From: CAIJMU01 sp035530275
GTDB lineage: Bacteria; Spirochaetota; Spirochaetia; Treponematales; Rectinemataceae
Length of the DNA: 64,000 bases
Direction of reading: 5' to 3'
NCBI GenBank assembly: GCA_035530275.1
Contig: DATKVC010000018.1
Location: forward strand, 1 to 64,000
Of the stretch, positions 16,172 to 24,772 are shown one piece after another (position 1 is the stretch's first letter; each line of letters opens with the position of its first letter). Position numbers and translations under genes: made by a program. The notes below the pieces were generated by a model. That model did not search any database. It had not been told where the DNA came from and worked only from the letters and a program-made list of their open reading frames with translations.

Positions 16172-17347
16172 TCACGGAAGAATGGCCTCGTCCCCGCCGA
16201 AGAGGGCGAGGGCGAGTGCCGAGACTTCCCTTCTGAAAGGATTGATGTCGCGCGGCGATGCGACATGGAGTCGGTTGGCGAGGAGGACTATCACGAGCCC
16301 CGAAGCCTCGTTGAGATGGATGTAGCTCCCCGTGAACCCTGTATGGCCGCAGCCTCCGCCCGGGTAGTTTTCGCCGAGCTGGAAGCCGAGGCCCCGTCCG
16401 GCCCCCCTGTCGCGAAGGGCCTCGGCCGCGAGGCCGGGCCCGATCAGCGCTTCGCCGTCGGCCTGACCTCCATCAAGGTAGAGCCTGCCGAGGCGGCAGA
16501 GGTCGCGCAGGTCGCAAAAGACTCCGGCGTGGCCCGCGGCACCGCCGAAATAATAGTGGCAATTGCCATCGTTGGGCTCGCCGCTGATGGGCAGCTCGCG
16601 TGGGCGCCAGCCTTCGAAATGAAGCCCCAGGGCGGCTACCATCCCCTCCTCGATGCGATTGCCGAATTCCGTGGCGGCGACGGGGCCGAGAGGTCTCCTC
16701 CAGGAAGTCCGCTCGAGCCCGAGGGGATGGAAGACGAGATCGCGGACGGCCTCGTCGAGGGGCTTACCGGACAGGGCCTCTATGACTCGGCCGAGGATCA
16801 TGAAATTGAGGTCGGAATAGATCGTTTCATACCGGAGGGGATGTTCTTCGATGACGTCGGCGAGAATGGCCTCGAAGGCTTCGCCGCGTCGGGCGTAAAA
16901 GGGGTACCAATAGTGAAGGCCTGAGGAATGGGAGAGGAGGGAGGCGATGGTCAGGCTTCCCGCCGCCGTCAAAAGCCTCGCCGCCGGTGAGAAAGAGGGC
17001 GAGGCGGCCAGCGTATCGCCGAAGAGTCCGGGGACCTCGTCGAGCCTCGTGTCGAGACCGAGCTTCCCCAGGCTGATCAGCCTCAGCACGGCCGTCGTGG
17101 TGAAGAGCTTCGTTATCGAGGCGATGTCGAAGATCGTGTCCGGGCTCATGGAGATGCGCTCGGAACCGAAACGGAGCGCATCGCCCCAGGCTCCCTCGAA
17201 AAGGGCGAGGCCCCTTCGCTCGACGCGCAGGGCGGCCCCGGCAAAGAGGCCCTCGAAAACGGCGGCTTCGACTTTCGAAGCGAAGGCCTCCGCGACGCGC
17301 GCGGTACTCGAAGCCGCGCCATCTCCGCCGGCTGCAGGTTGCCTCAC
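16172..17347 (-). CDS. Serine hydrolase of the beta-lactamase (class C / PBP-like) family
   Basis: A 391-residue protein with the SxxK nucleophile motif SITK (Ser77, Lys80), a YSDLNF block in the YxN position and HTGFTGS in the KTG position. No signal peptide is obvious, so it may be cytoplasmic or the true start may differ. Related enzymes act on beta-lactams, D-amino-acid peptides or esters. Its start overlaps the GNAT stop (ATGA). It is the last gene of a run that includes OppABCDF and AnmK. A homologue of this family also sits in the Bacillus murQ-murR cluster, which suggests a role in processing muropeptides. Confidence 0.82.
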   Translation of the reverse strand: MRQPAAGGDGAASSTARVAEAFASKVEAAVFEGLFAGAALRVERRGLALFEGAWGDALRFGSERISMSPDTIFDIASITKLFTTTAVLRLISLGKLGLDTRLDEVPGLFGDTLAASPSFSPAARLLTAAGSLTIASLLSHSSGLHYWYPFYARRGEAFEAILADVIEEHPLRYETIYSDLNFMILGRVIEALSGKPLDEAVRDLVFHPLGLERTSWRRPLGPVAATEFGNRIEEGMVAALGLHFEGWRPRELPISGEPNDGNCHYYFGGAAGHAGVFCDLRDLCRLGRLYLDGGQADGEALIGPGLAAEALRDRGAGRGLGFQLGENYPGGGCGHTGFTGSYIHLNEASGLVIVLLANRLHVASPRDINPFRREVSALALALFGGDEAILP

Positions 17348-17820
17348 GTCGGCCCCGTCCCGCGCCTCTTGATCATGAAGACTTCCGCGATGCCCTCGCG
17401 GGCGAAATCGGGCAGCTGTCCGACCTTTTTATAACCGTGGCGTTCGTAGAAGGCCTGCGCGGCGCTGTTGAAGTCGGAGACGAGGAGGCAGAAATCCCGG
17501 CCGACCTCAGAGCCGCGCCTTTCGAATTCGGCGAGGAGCCTCGCGCCGACGCCCGAACCGCGCAACGTTCCGTCCACCGCCACAAGGCGAAGGTATGGCG
17601 CCGAGGAGAAGGCCCCGCGCCGATCCATCCAGACGAAGCCGGCCAGCTTGCCATCGAGTTCGGCGACGAAGAGCTCGCCGCCCTTGGCGAGGGCGGCTTC
17701 GAGGTTTGCCCCCATCGCTGCCGGCTCGAAGCCGTAGCGGCTGCCGATTTCCGAATCGCAGACCATCGCGGCGCAGGCAGGAGCATCGGCCGCGACCATG
17801 TCCCGCAGGGAAGCTTCCAT
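17344..17820 (-). CDS. GNAT-family N-acetyltransferase
   Basis: About 158 residues with the acetyl-CoA-binding fold: the LRLVAVDGTLRGSGVGARLL block contains the R/Q-x-x-G-x-G/A signature, and AQAFYERHGYKKVGQ is the usual motif B. The chosen ATG at 17820 lies one base after the oppF stop and has GGGAGCG upstream; longer frames (17835, 17877) run into oppF. The substrate is unknown. Its place between oppF and the serine hydrolase suggests acetylation of an amino sugar or peptide from imported material, but this is inference only. Confidence 0.85.
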   Translation of the reverse strand: MEASLRDMVAADAPACAAMVCDSEIGSRYGFEPAAMGANLEAALAKGGELFVAELDGKLAGFVWMDRRGAFSSAPYLRLVAVDGTLRGSGVGARLLAEFERRGSEVGRDFCLLVSDFNSAAQAFYERHGYKKVGQLPDFAREGIAEVFMIKRRGTGPT

Positions 17821-17821
17821 T

Positions 17822-18865
17822 TCACTCGCTCCCATACAGGAAACAAGAGACGCGATGCTCTTCGGAGACCTCGGCACCAGCCATTCCGCCGCCCTTTCCG
17901 CCAGCCGCCGGCCTGAGCGTGGGGGCCTCGTTCTCGCAGCGCGCGAAGGCCTCGGGACAACGTTCGCGGAAGGGGCAGCCCTTACGCTCGACGCTCGGCG
18001 AGGGGACGTCGCCCTTGAGGATGATACGGCGACGCTCGCGCTCGCGTTTCGGGTCCGGCAGAGGCACGGCCGAGAGGAGGGCCTTCGTATAGGGATGGAG
18101 GGGCGATCGGCTCAATTCCGATGAACTGGCTGTTTCGACTATCCTGCCGAGATACATGACGGCGATGCGATTGCAGAAGTACTCGACGACCGCGAGGTCA
18201 TGGGCGATGAAGAGGAAGGTGAGCCCGAACTCCTTCTGGAGGTCCTTGAGGAGGTTGAGTATCTGGGATTGGATCGACACGTCGAGGGCCGACACGGGTT
18301 CGTCCGCGATGATCAGTTTCGGACCGAGGACGAGGGCCCGCGCTATGCCGATGCGTTGACGTTGACCTCCGGAGAACTCGTGCGGGTAACGCGTCGCGAA
18401 GGCCTTCGAAAGGCCGCAGCGCTCCATGAGGGAGAGCACCTTTGCCTCGATCTCGGACTCCGAAACCTGGATATGACCGCGTCCCGCGTGAATGCGAAGC
18501 GGCTCGGCGATGATGTCGCTCACCCGCATCCGCGGATCGAGCGAGGACCAGGGGTCTTGGAAGACGATCTGGAAATCCTTGCGCGCGCGGTTGAGCTCGC
18601 GGCTCCCCATCGCGGCGAGGTCCCGGCCCTCGAAGAGGACCTGGCCCGCGCTCAGGGCCTCGAGCCGGGCTACCGCCATCGCGGTCGTCGTCTTGCCGCA
18701 GCCCGATTCGCCCACGAGGCCGAGGGACTCGCCCTTGCGCACGTCGAAATCAACCCCGTCGACGGCGCGGACCCAGCCCACGCGGCGCCGGGTGAGGATG
18801 CCCTTTTCGATCGGGAAGTGGACCTTGAGTCCGCGCACCTCGAGGAGGGTCTCTTCATCGGGCAT
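17822..18865 (-). CDS. oppF: Oligopeptide ABC transporter ATP-binding protein OppF-like
   Basis: A 347-residue ATPase with Walker A GESGCGKTT, signature FSGGQRQRIGIARAL, Walker B LIIADEPVSALD, and the C-terminal oligopeptide-transporter extension containing CPFRERCPEAFARCENEAP (an Fe-S or Zn cysteine set of this family). It powers import with OppD, B, C and the binding protein. The start overlaps the 3' end of oppD by 11 bases. Dipeptide, oligopeptide and nickel systems share this architecture. The flanking anmK and murQ make murein peptides or muropeptides the likeliest cargo. Confidence 0.92.
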   Translation of the reverse strand: MPDEETLLEVRGLKVHFPIEKGILTRRRVGWVRAVDGVDFDVRKGESLGLVGESGCGKTTTAMAVARLEALSAGQVLFEGRDLAAMGSRELNRARKDFQIVFQDPWSSLDPRMRVSDIIAEPLRIHAGRGHIQVSESEIEAKVLSLMERCGLSKAFATRYPHEFSGGQRQRIGIARALVLGPKLIIADEPVSALDVSIQSQILNLLKDLQKEFGLTFLFIAHDLAVVEYFCNRIAVMYLGRIVETASSSELSRSPLHPYTKALLSAVPLPDPKRERERRRIILKGDVPSPSVERKGCPFRERCPEAFARCENEAPTLRPAAGGKGGGMAGAEVSEEHRVSCFLYGSE

Positions 18866-19865
18866 CGGAACCCTCCTTCACGTGGAGCCAGCAGCTCACC
18901 GTCCGCGGCGACCTTCCCGGCACCGCGGTCTCGGGCGGCCGCGCCCTTCTGCAGATATCCATCGCCCTCGGACAGCGAGGGTTGAAGGGACAGGCCTCGG
19001 GCATGTCGACCAGGTTCGGGGGAGCACCGGGGATCGAGTAGAGCCGCTCCGAACCGGAACGATCGGCCCTCGGGATGGAATCGAGAAGGCCCCGCGTATA
19101 AGGGTGGAGGGGATCGTAGAAGAGATCGTCCACCGAGGCTCGCTCGACGATGCGCCCGGCGTACATCACGCAGACGGAGTCGCAAAGGCCGGCGACGACG
19201 CCGAGATCGTGGGTAATGAGGATGACGGAAGTCGAGGAGCGCTTCGACAGGTTGCTGACGAGATCGAGGATCTGCGCCTGGATGGTGACGTCGAGGGCCG
19301 TGGTCGGTTCGTCCGCGATGAGTATGTCGGGATTGCAGGAAAGTGCCATCGCAATCATCACGCGCTGGCGCATGCCGCCGGAGAACTGGTGGGGATAGTC
19401 CCCCGCCCGGCGTTCCGCATCGGGTATGCCGACGAGCTTGAGCATCTCGACGACCTTCTTCATCGCTTCCCTGTGCCCGATCCCGTGGTGGATCTGGATC
19501 GCTTCCTCGATTTGGCGGCCGATCTTGATGACGGGATTGAGGGAGGTCAGCGGGTCCTGGAAGATCATGGCGATGTTCTTGCCGCGGAGGAGCCGCACCT
19601 CCTCCTCGCTCGCGGCCAGGAGGTCGCGCCCTTGATAGAGAACCTTCCCTCCCGCCATCTTTCCTGGAGGGCTGGCCACAAGGCGGAGTATGGAAAGATT
19701 CGTCACCGACTTCCCCGAACCCGACTCGCCGACGATCCCGAGGATCGCGCCTCGCTTGAGCTCGAAGGAAATTCCGTCCACTGCCTTGACGAGGCCTGCC
19801 TCGGTCCCGAAATGAGTGGCGAGGCCTTCCACCCTCAAAACGATATCGTCGTTCATGGTCGCCAT
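18855..19865 (-). CDS. oppD: Oligopeptide ABC transporter ATP-binding protein OppD-like
   Basis: 336 residues with Walker A GESGSGKSVT, signature FSGGMRQRVMIAMAL and Walker B ILIADEPTTALDV. The C-terminal cysteine-containing tail is CPFNPRCPRAMDICRRARP. It forms the heterodimeric motor with OppF. ATG 19865 and an internal ATG at 19856 (MNDDIVLRVEGL) are both possible starts. The gene begins three bases after oppC ends. Confidence 0.92.
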   Translation of the reverse strand: MATMNDDIVLRVEGLATHFGTEAGLVKAVDGISFELKRGAILGIVGESGSGKSVTNLSILRLVASPPGKMAGGKVLYQGRDLLAASEEEVRLLRGKNIAMIFQDPLTSLNPVIKIGRQIEEAIQIHHGIGHREAMKKVVEMLKLVGIPDAERRAGDYPHQFSGGMRQRVMIAMALSCNPDILIADEPTTALDVTIQAQILDLVSNLSKRSSTSVILITHDLGVVAGLCDSVCVMYAGRIVERASVDDLFYDPLHPYTRGLLDSIPRADRSGSERLYSIPGAPPNLVDMPEACPFNPRCPRAMDICRRARPPETAVPGRSPRTVSCWLHVKEGSDAR

Positions 19866-19868
19866 CCC

Positions 19869-20705
19869 CTACCTCAGATTCTTCAGACGCGGATCGAGGA
19901 GATCGCGCAGGCCGTCCCCGAGGAGGTTGAAGCCCAGCACGATGAAGACGATCGCAAGTCCGGGATAGATGGCGGTCCATGGCGCGATCACCATGACCTT
20001 GCGCGCCGAGCTCAGCATGTTGCCCCAGGAGGGATCGGGGGGCTGGACGCCGAGACCGAGAAAGCTCAGCGAGGATTCGAGGAGGATCGCCACCGAAAGT
20101 GAGAGGGAAATCTGGACGATGATGGGAACCATAATGTTGGGCAAGAGATGCTTGAACAGGATGAAGCTCGAACTCGCGCCGTTCGAACGGGCCGCCCTGA
20201 CGAACTCGTTCGTCTTCACCCCGAGGATGGCGCCTCGGCTGATCCGCGCGAACTGCGGAATATAGACAATACCAATCGCGATCACCACGTTCCAGGTCTT
20301 CTCGCCGAGGACGGCCATCACGAAGATCGCGAGGAGGAGGGATGGAAAGGAGAAAAGGATGTCGGCGACGCGCATCAGCCAATGATCCCATCGGCCGCCT
20401 AAGAATCCAGCCCAGGTGCCCATCGCGATCCCGACGGTCGCACCCAGAGCGGTAGCCGACAGGCTGATGACGAGGGACACGAAGCCGCCCTTCATGATGC
20501 GCGAAAGTATGTCCCTTCCGAATTCGTCGGTGCCGAAGAGGTGACCCGTCGCGATGGAGGGCGCCTCGAGGAGATGATCCACGTCCATCTTCACCGGATC
20601 GAAGGGGAGCCAGAAAAACGAAAGCGCGATCGCGAGCAGGTATATACCTATTATGACGATGCCCGCGACGGCTATGCTGTTCTTCCCGATCGCCTTGATG
20701 GTCAT
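19869..20705 (-). CDS. oppC: Oligopeptide ABC transporter permease OppC-like
   Basis: 278 residues with an N-terminal membrane anchor (IVIIGIYLLAIALSFFW) and five further membrane segments. The GTDEFGRDILSRI block that follows the first periplasmic loop in OppC/DppC is present, as is the EAA loop around FVRAARSNGASSSFILFKH. ATG 20705 overlaps the oppB stop (ATGA). A much longer open frame continues upstream to 21464 but is only the antisense of oppB and is not used. Confidence 0.92.
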   Translation of the reverse strand: MTIKAIGKNSIAVAGIVIIGIYLLAIALSFFWLPFDPVKMDVDHLLEAPSIATGHLFGTDEFGRDILSRIMKGGFVSLVISLSATALGATVGIAMGTWAGFLGGRWDHWLMRVADILFSFPSLLLAIFVMAVLGEKTWNVVIAIGIVYIPQFARISRGAILGVKTNEFVRAARSNGASSSFILFKHLLPNIMVPIIVQISLSLSVAILLESSLSFLGLGVQPPDPSWGNMLSSARKVMVIAPWTAIYPGLAIVFIVLGFNLLGDGLRDLLDPRLKNLR

Positions 20706-21670
20706 GCGCTCCTCCTCGCGTCGTCGAAGCGGATGCGCGGATCGACCATCGCGTATATGAGATCCGTCGCGAGGTTGACGAGGACGAAGAGGGCGGCGAT
20801 CACGAGGACGATGCCCTGGATTACCGGGTAGTCGCGCTGATAGATCGCGTAGAGCGCGAGCCTTCCCATGCCGGGCAGGGCGAAGACCTCCTCGATGACG
20901 ATGGCGCCTCCGAGGAGATAGCCCGTGTTGAATCCCGCCACCGTGATGACCGGTAGTATGGCGTTCTTGAGGGCGTGCCTCAGTATGACGACGCGCTGCT
21001 TGAGTCCCTTGGCCTTCGCCGTGCGGATGTAATCCATCTGCAGCACCTCGAGCATGCTGTTGCGCGTGTACCGCATGATGACGGCCGCGAGTCCCACGCC
21101 GATCGCGAAGGAGGGAAGGAGCATCATCTGCAGGTTCTTCAAGGGCTGCTCGAAGAAGCCCACGTAATTCCCCATGGGTATCCAACCCCGGAATCCCGAA
21201 AAGAGGAGGACCATAAGGGCCGCAAGCCAGAACTGCGGCAGCGAAAGACCGAGGAGGCCGAGCATCCTGTTGACGACGTTGCCCACGGGATTTTTGCCGA
21301 GCGAGGCGAGAATGCCCTGAGGAATCCCGATCGCCAGGGCGATGACCAGGGCGAGGACGGTCAACTCGAAACTGATGGGAAAGCGCTGGAGGATATCCGG
21401 AAGGACAGGACGGCCCGTGCGGAGCGAATAGCCGAAATCGCCCTGAAGGAGCCTGCCGAGCCATTCGACGTACAGTACGGGGACCGGCTTATCCTCGCCG
21501 AAAATCCTTTTCAATTCCTCCATCTGTTGGGGCGTCGCCTCGACCTGGGTGCCGAGATACATCTGGAGGGCCGAGCCCGGGATCAGGCGCACGAGGAAGA
21601 AAACGATGATCGAAACCCCGAAGAGGACGGGAATCAACGAGAGGAGTCTCTTGGCTATGTATCTGCCCAC
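20702..21670 (-). CDS. oppB: Oligopeptide ABC transporter permease OppB-like
   Basis: 322 residues. The N-terminus is typical (MGRYIAKRLLSLIPVLFGV, then FFLVRLIPGS), followed by a large periplasmic loop and five more membrane segments. The EAA motif region reads YIRTAKAKGLKQRVVILRH. It pairs with OppC to form the channel. It is 83 bases downstream of the binding-protein gene; most of the shared leader is short of obvious terminators, so read-through from oppA is likely. Confidence 0.93.
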   Translation of the reverse strand: MGRYIAKRLLSLIPVLFGVSIIVFFLVRLIPGSALQMYLGTQVEATPQQMEELKRIFGEDKPVPVLYVEWLGRLLQGDFGYSLRTGRPVLPDILQRFPISFELTVLALVIALAIGIPQGILASLGKNPVGNVVNRMLGLLGLSLPQFWLAALMVLLFSGFRGWIPMGNYVGFFEQPLKNLQMMLLPSFAIGVGLAAVIMRYTRNSMLEVLQMDYIRTAKAKGLKQRVVILRHALKNAILPVITVAGFNTGYLLGGAIVIEEVFALPGMGRLALYAIYQRDYPVIQGIVLVIAALFVLVNLATDLIYAMVDPRIRFDDARRSA

Positions 21671-21753
21671 GCGCGTCTCCGAGTAGTACGAAAATTACCG
21701 GCGTCGCGGCGGCGGGATCGCAGGTCCCGCCGCCTTTGCCATTCTATGCCTTG

Positions 21754-23271
21754 TTACCGAACCTGCGTGTAGGTCAGGTACCAGATGCTGCCGTTGCCGA
21801 CCTCCTTGAAGCCCGACAACCTGGTGCTCAGCACCTGGTTCTCGTTCGGGCAATAGAGGAAGACAGCCGGGACCTTTTCGCTGAGAAGATTCTGGAGCTT
21901 GTCGTAGGTCGCCTTGCGGTCCGCGAAGACGGTCTGCGTGCGGCCCTGGTCGAGGAGCTTGTCGACCTCCGCGTCCTTGAAGAGAAAATTGTTGACGGCC
22001 CCCGTGCTGTAGAAGGTGCGGTAGAGGAAGCGATCGGGTTCGCCGGAGCCGCCCCGGAGTTCGATCATGGTGTCGTAGTCGCGCTTCACCCACTTGTCGA
22101 TGTAGGCGCCCCACTCCACGACCTCGAGATTGGCGGTGACGCCGATCTTCTTGAGCTCGTCCTGGGCGACTTGGGCGACGGCGAGACCGCCTTCATAGGT
22201 CGAGGAACAGGTGATGTTGAAGGAGAAGCCGTTGGGATAGCCGGCGTCCGCGAGGAGCTTCTTCGCCTTGGCGAGGTCGGGCGTCGAGAAGGGCAGCTTG
22301 GAGGGAGGCAAAGCCCACTGCGTCGCGGCTACGGGGAGGGGACCGGTCGTCTTGCCCATGCCGAACTCGGCGATGGTGAGGATCTCGGAGCGGTCGAGGG
22401 CGAGGGAAATGGCCTCGCGGACTCGCACGTCGTCGAAGGGCTTGCGGGTCGTGTTGAAGCTGAAGATGCGCATGTTGAGGCCGGGCTTGCTCATCACGAC
22501 GACCTTGGAATCCTTGGCCGCCTGTCGGATGAGGGCCCCGTCGTTGATCGTCGCGAAATCGATATCCCCCGATTTCACGCCGGCGAGGAGGGAAGCCTGC
22601 TCGGGAATGACGCGGAAGATGACCTTGTCGACGGCCGGCGCGCCCTTCTCGAAGTAGTCGGGGTTCTTCACGAGGGTCATCGAGTTGTCGGCGACCCATT
22701 CCTTGAGCATGAAGGGACCGGTGCCGCATTCGACCTTCTGGAGATTACCGTTGGCCTCCACGACCTCTTTCGGCACAATTGATAGATTGTCCGAGGTGAG
22801 ACCGTCGAGGAGGGAGGCGAGGGGCGCGGAGAGATGGACCTTCACGGTATATTTGTCGAGCACGTCTATCGCGTCGATGAGGGAGATATAGGACCTTCCC
22901 GGCGATGCCGTCTTGGGATCGAGGACCCGATTCAACGAATACTTGACGTCTTCCGCCGTCATCTCGCGCCCGTTGTGGAACTTGACGCCCTTGCGCAGGT
23001 GGAAGATGTAGGTGACGTTATTCGGAATGTCCCAGGACTCGGCGAGATCGGGGACGACGACGAGATTGTCGTCGAGTCTGACGAGGCGATTGTAGAGCAG
23101 GTCGATGCGGCGCATCGATGAAAAGGCCGTGACGATGCTCGGATCGAGTCCCACCGCCTCCTGATCGACGCCGATCGTTATTACCTTTTCCGTGCCGGCG
23201 GCGAAGACACCCGTGCCGGCCCCCAGCGTCATCAAAGCCAGTGCGAGGAGCATGATCGTCAATCTCTTCAT
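21754..23271 (-). CDS. oppA: Oligopeptide/muropeptide ABC transporter substrate-binding protein
   Basis: A periplasmic binding protein of SBP family 5, about 505 residues. A Sec signal peptide is present (MKRLTIMLLALALMTLGAG, likely cleaved after the VFA-AG region). Domain markers include YNRLVRLDD, HLRKGVKFHNGREMTAEDVKYS and the SBP_5 hinge region. ATG 23271 is preceded by AAGGAGG. The family binds peptides, nickel or glycosides. The next upstream gene is anmK in the same direction, 32 bases away, which favours cell-wall fragments as ligand. Confidence 0.92.
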   Translation of the reverse strand: MKRLTIMLLALALMTLGAGTGVFAAGTEKVITIGVDQEAVGLDPSIVTAFSSMRRIDLLYNRLVRLDDNLVVVPDLAESWDIPNNVTYIFHLRKGVKFHNGREMTAEDVKYSLNRVLDPKTASPGRSYISLIDAIDVLDKYTVKVHLSAPLASLLDGLTSDNLSIVPKEVVEANGNLQKVECGTGPFMLKEWVADNSMTLVKNPDYFEKGAPAVDKVIFRVIPEQASLLAGVKSGDIDFATINDGALIRQAAKDSKVVVMSKPGLNMRIFSFNTTRKPFDDVRVREAISLALDRSEILTIAEFGMGKTTGPLPVAATQWALPPSKLPFSTPDLAKAKKLLADAGYPNGFSFNITCSSTYEGGLAVAQVAQDELKKIGVTANLEVVEWGAYIDKWVKRDYDTMIELRGGSGEPDRFLYRTFYSTGAVNNFLFKDAEVDKLLDQGRTQTVFADRKATYDKLQNLLSEKVPAVFLYCPNENQVLSTRLSGFKEVGNGSIWYLTYTQVR

Positions 23272-23303
23272 AGAAACCTCCTTATGAAGTGCGGAAAATC
23301 CGA

Positions 23304-24539
23304 TCACAAAGTGATTGATCCGAGAACGACGGGATGTCGCGCCCCCGTCACCGCGGGAAGGTTGCCGGGCCTCCCCATGAGGGACTCGTGGCCGATGAGG
23401 GCGAAGGCCATGGCCTCGCGGGCCTGGTCGGGCACACCGAAGGCCTCCGTGGTCGCGACTTGGATATCGCGGGGCAGACGTTCGCCTAGCATGCGGAGCA
23501 GTGTCTTATTGAGGGCTCCGCCCCCCGCCACGAGGAGGCGGGACACGGGGACGGTCGGCAACACGAAGTCCCGCATCGCCCTCGCGATGGACTCGGCGGT
23601 GAAGGCCGTCGCGGTGGCCACGGTATCCTCGAAGGTGAGACCGCGCTTCCTCGCCTCCGCGACGAGGGCGGCCGCGAAGTCCGCGCCGTAGACTTCCCTT
23701 CCCGTGCTTTTGGGAGGGCGCCTCGCGAAATAGGGATCGCGCATGAGTTCCGCGACGATGCCTTCGGATGCCTTGCCGATGGCGGCCAGGGCTCCCCCAT
23801 CGTCATAGCGCAGGGCGCCGGAAGTGCCTTCGTTCACCACGGCGTCGATCACCATGTTGCCCGGGCCCGTGTCGAAGGCGAAGACATGCTCGTTCGAGGC
23901 TCCAGGCGGAATGATCGTGGCATTGCCGATGCCGCCGATGTTCTGGACGACCACACCGTCGTCCGGGGAGCCGAAAAGAAGGGCGTCGATGTAAGGGGCG
24001 AGAGGTGCACCCTCGCCTCCGGCAGCCATGTCGCGGGCGCGATGGTCAGCGATGACGGGAATGCCCGTCCTTTCCCTGAGCACGGAGCTCGAACCGAGTT
24101 GGAGGGTGCCCTTGACCTGGAGTGTGGTTCCATCAGGACCGGGGAAGGAGCGGGGCTGAGGCGCATGCCAGACCGTCTGGCCGTGCATGCTGATCGCGTC
24201 GATATCCGCGGAGGCGACTCCGGCTCTTCCAAGGACGCGAGCGACTGCCGTCGCATACCACTCGGAGACCCCGAAGTGAAGGTAGGTCAGGTCGTCGATG
24301 CGGGCGGTGGCCGGAGAACAAAGGGCGGCGACCAAGGCACGCATTTCTTCAGTATAAGGAACATAGGAATGCCCGAGAAGCGAAACGGTGGGTGGATCGC
24401 CGCCTGGTCTTTCCGAAATGCGGACGAGGACGGCATCGACCCCGTCGAGGGAAGTGCCCGACATGATGCCTATCAGGAGATGATCGACCTTGGCCGCGTA
24501 ACGTCCTCGGAAGTCAGTCTCCGCCTTCGAATCATCCAT
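23304..24539 (-). CDS. anmK: Anhydro-N-acetylmuramic acid kinase
   Basis: AnmK hydrolyses the 1,6-anhydro ring of anhydro-MurNAc and phosphorylates it to MurNAc-6-phosphate with ATP. The 411-residue protein shows GIMSGTSLDGVDAVLV at the start, SMHGQTVWHAP, QNIGGIGNATII, FDTGPGNMVID and LVAGGGALNKTLL, all family blocks. ATG 24539 (MDDSKAE) has GGAGG 10 bases upstream. Its product is the substrate of MurQ, which is encoded divergently 230 bases away. It leads the minus-strand operon anmK-oppABCDF-GNAT-hydrolase. Confidence 0.95.
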   Translation of the reverse strand: MDDSKAETDFRGRYAAKVDHLLIGIMSGTSLDGVDAVLVRISERPGGDPPTVSLLGHSYVPYTEEMRALVAALCSPATARIDDLTYLHFGVSEWYATAVARVLGRAGVASADIDAISMHGQTVWHAPQPRSFPGPDGTTLQVKGTLQLGSSSVLRERTGIPVIADHRARDMAAGGEGAPLAPYIDALLFGSPDDGVVVQNIGGIGNATIIPPGASNEHVFAFDTGPGNMVIDAVVNEGTSGALRYDDGGALAAIGKASEGIVAELMRDPYFARRPPKSTGREVYGADFAAALVAEARKRGLTFEDTVATATAFTAESIARAMRDFVLPTVPVSRLLVAGGGALNKTLLRMLGERLPRDIQVATTEAFGVPDQAREAMAFALIGHESLMGRPGNLPAVTGARHPVVLGSITL

Positions 24540-24664
24540 TCGCACCCAGCCTCCATCGACTACCTGATGGGACACCCCGAAAAGGCGGGGAGAATTACCC
24601 CCATCGTCAGGTAAGTGTGAGCCGAAATTAACAAACGCGCAAGGGGAATTTGAAATTTAATTTC

Positions 24665-24693
24665 TATACAACCGCGCATTTTTATGCTATACT
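24665..24693 (+). promoter_or_regulatory. Candidate sigma-70 promoter for murQ
   Basis: TATACA (24665-24670, 4/6 match to the -35 consensus), a 17-bp spacer, and TATACT (24688-24693) preceded by TGC form an extended -10 promoter. It lies in the only clearly AT-rich stretch of this GC-rich region, 38 bases before the leader ATG. anmK is transcribed away from the same intergenic region, so a MurR site probably lies nearby, though I could not identify an operator. Confidence 0.55.
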
Positions 24694-24730
24694 GAAATTG
24701 CTTTTCAATAACGCCAGATCGGGAGGTTCC

Positions 24731-24772
24731 ATGCAGCTTGCGGTAAATCCCCCGCGAAAGGGCATTCGCTGA
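24731..24772 (+). CDS. Short leader ORF coupled to murQ
   Basis: ATG 24731 follows GGGAGG with good spacing and opens a 13-codon frame (MQLAVNPPRKGIR) that ends in TGA at 24770-24772. The last base of that stop is the first base of the murQ ATG (TGATG overlap). The strong ribosome site belongs to the leader, not to murQ, so murQ translation should depend on termination of the leader. Coincidence cannot be excluded, because an alternative murQ start exists at 24799. Confidence 0.45.
   Translation: MQLAVNPPRKGIR

Noticed and set aside
19869..21464. A 531-residue version of OppC
   Set aside because: The first ~250 residues are out-of-frame translation of oppB; the true start is ATG 20705 in an ATGA overlap.
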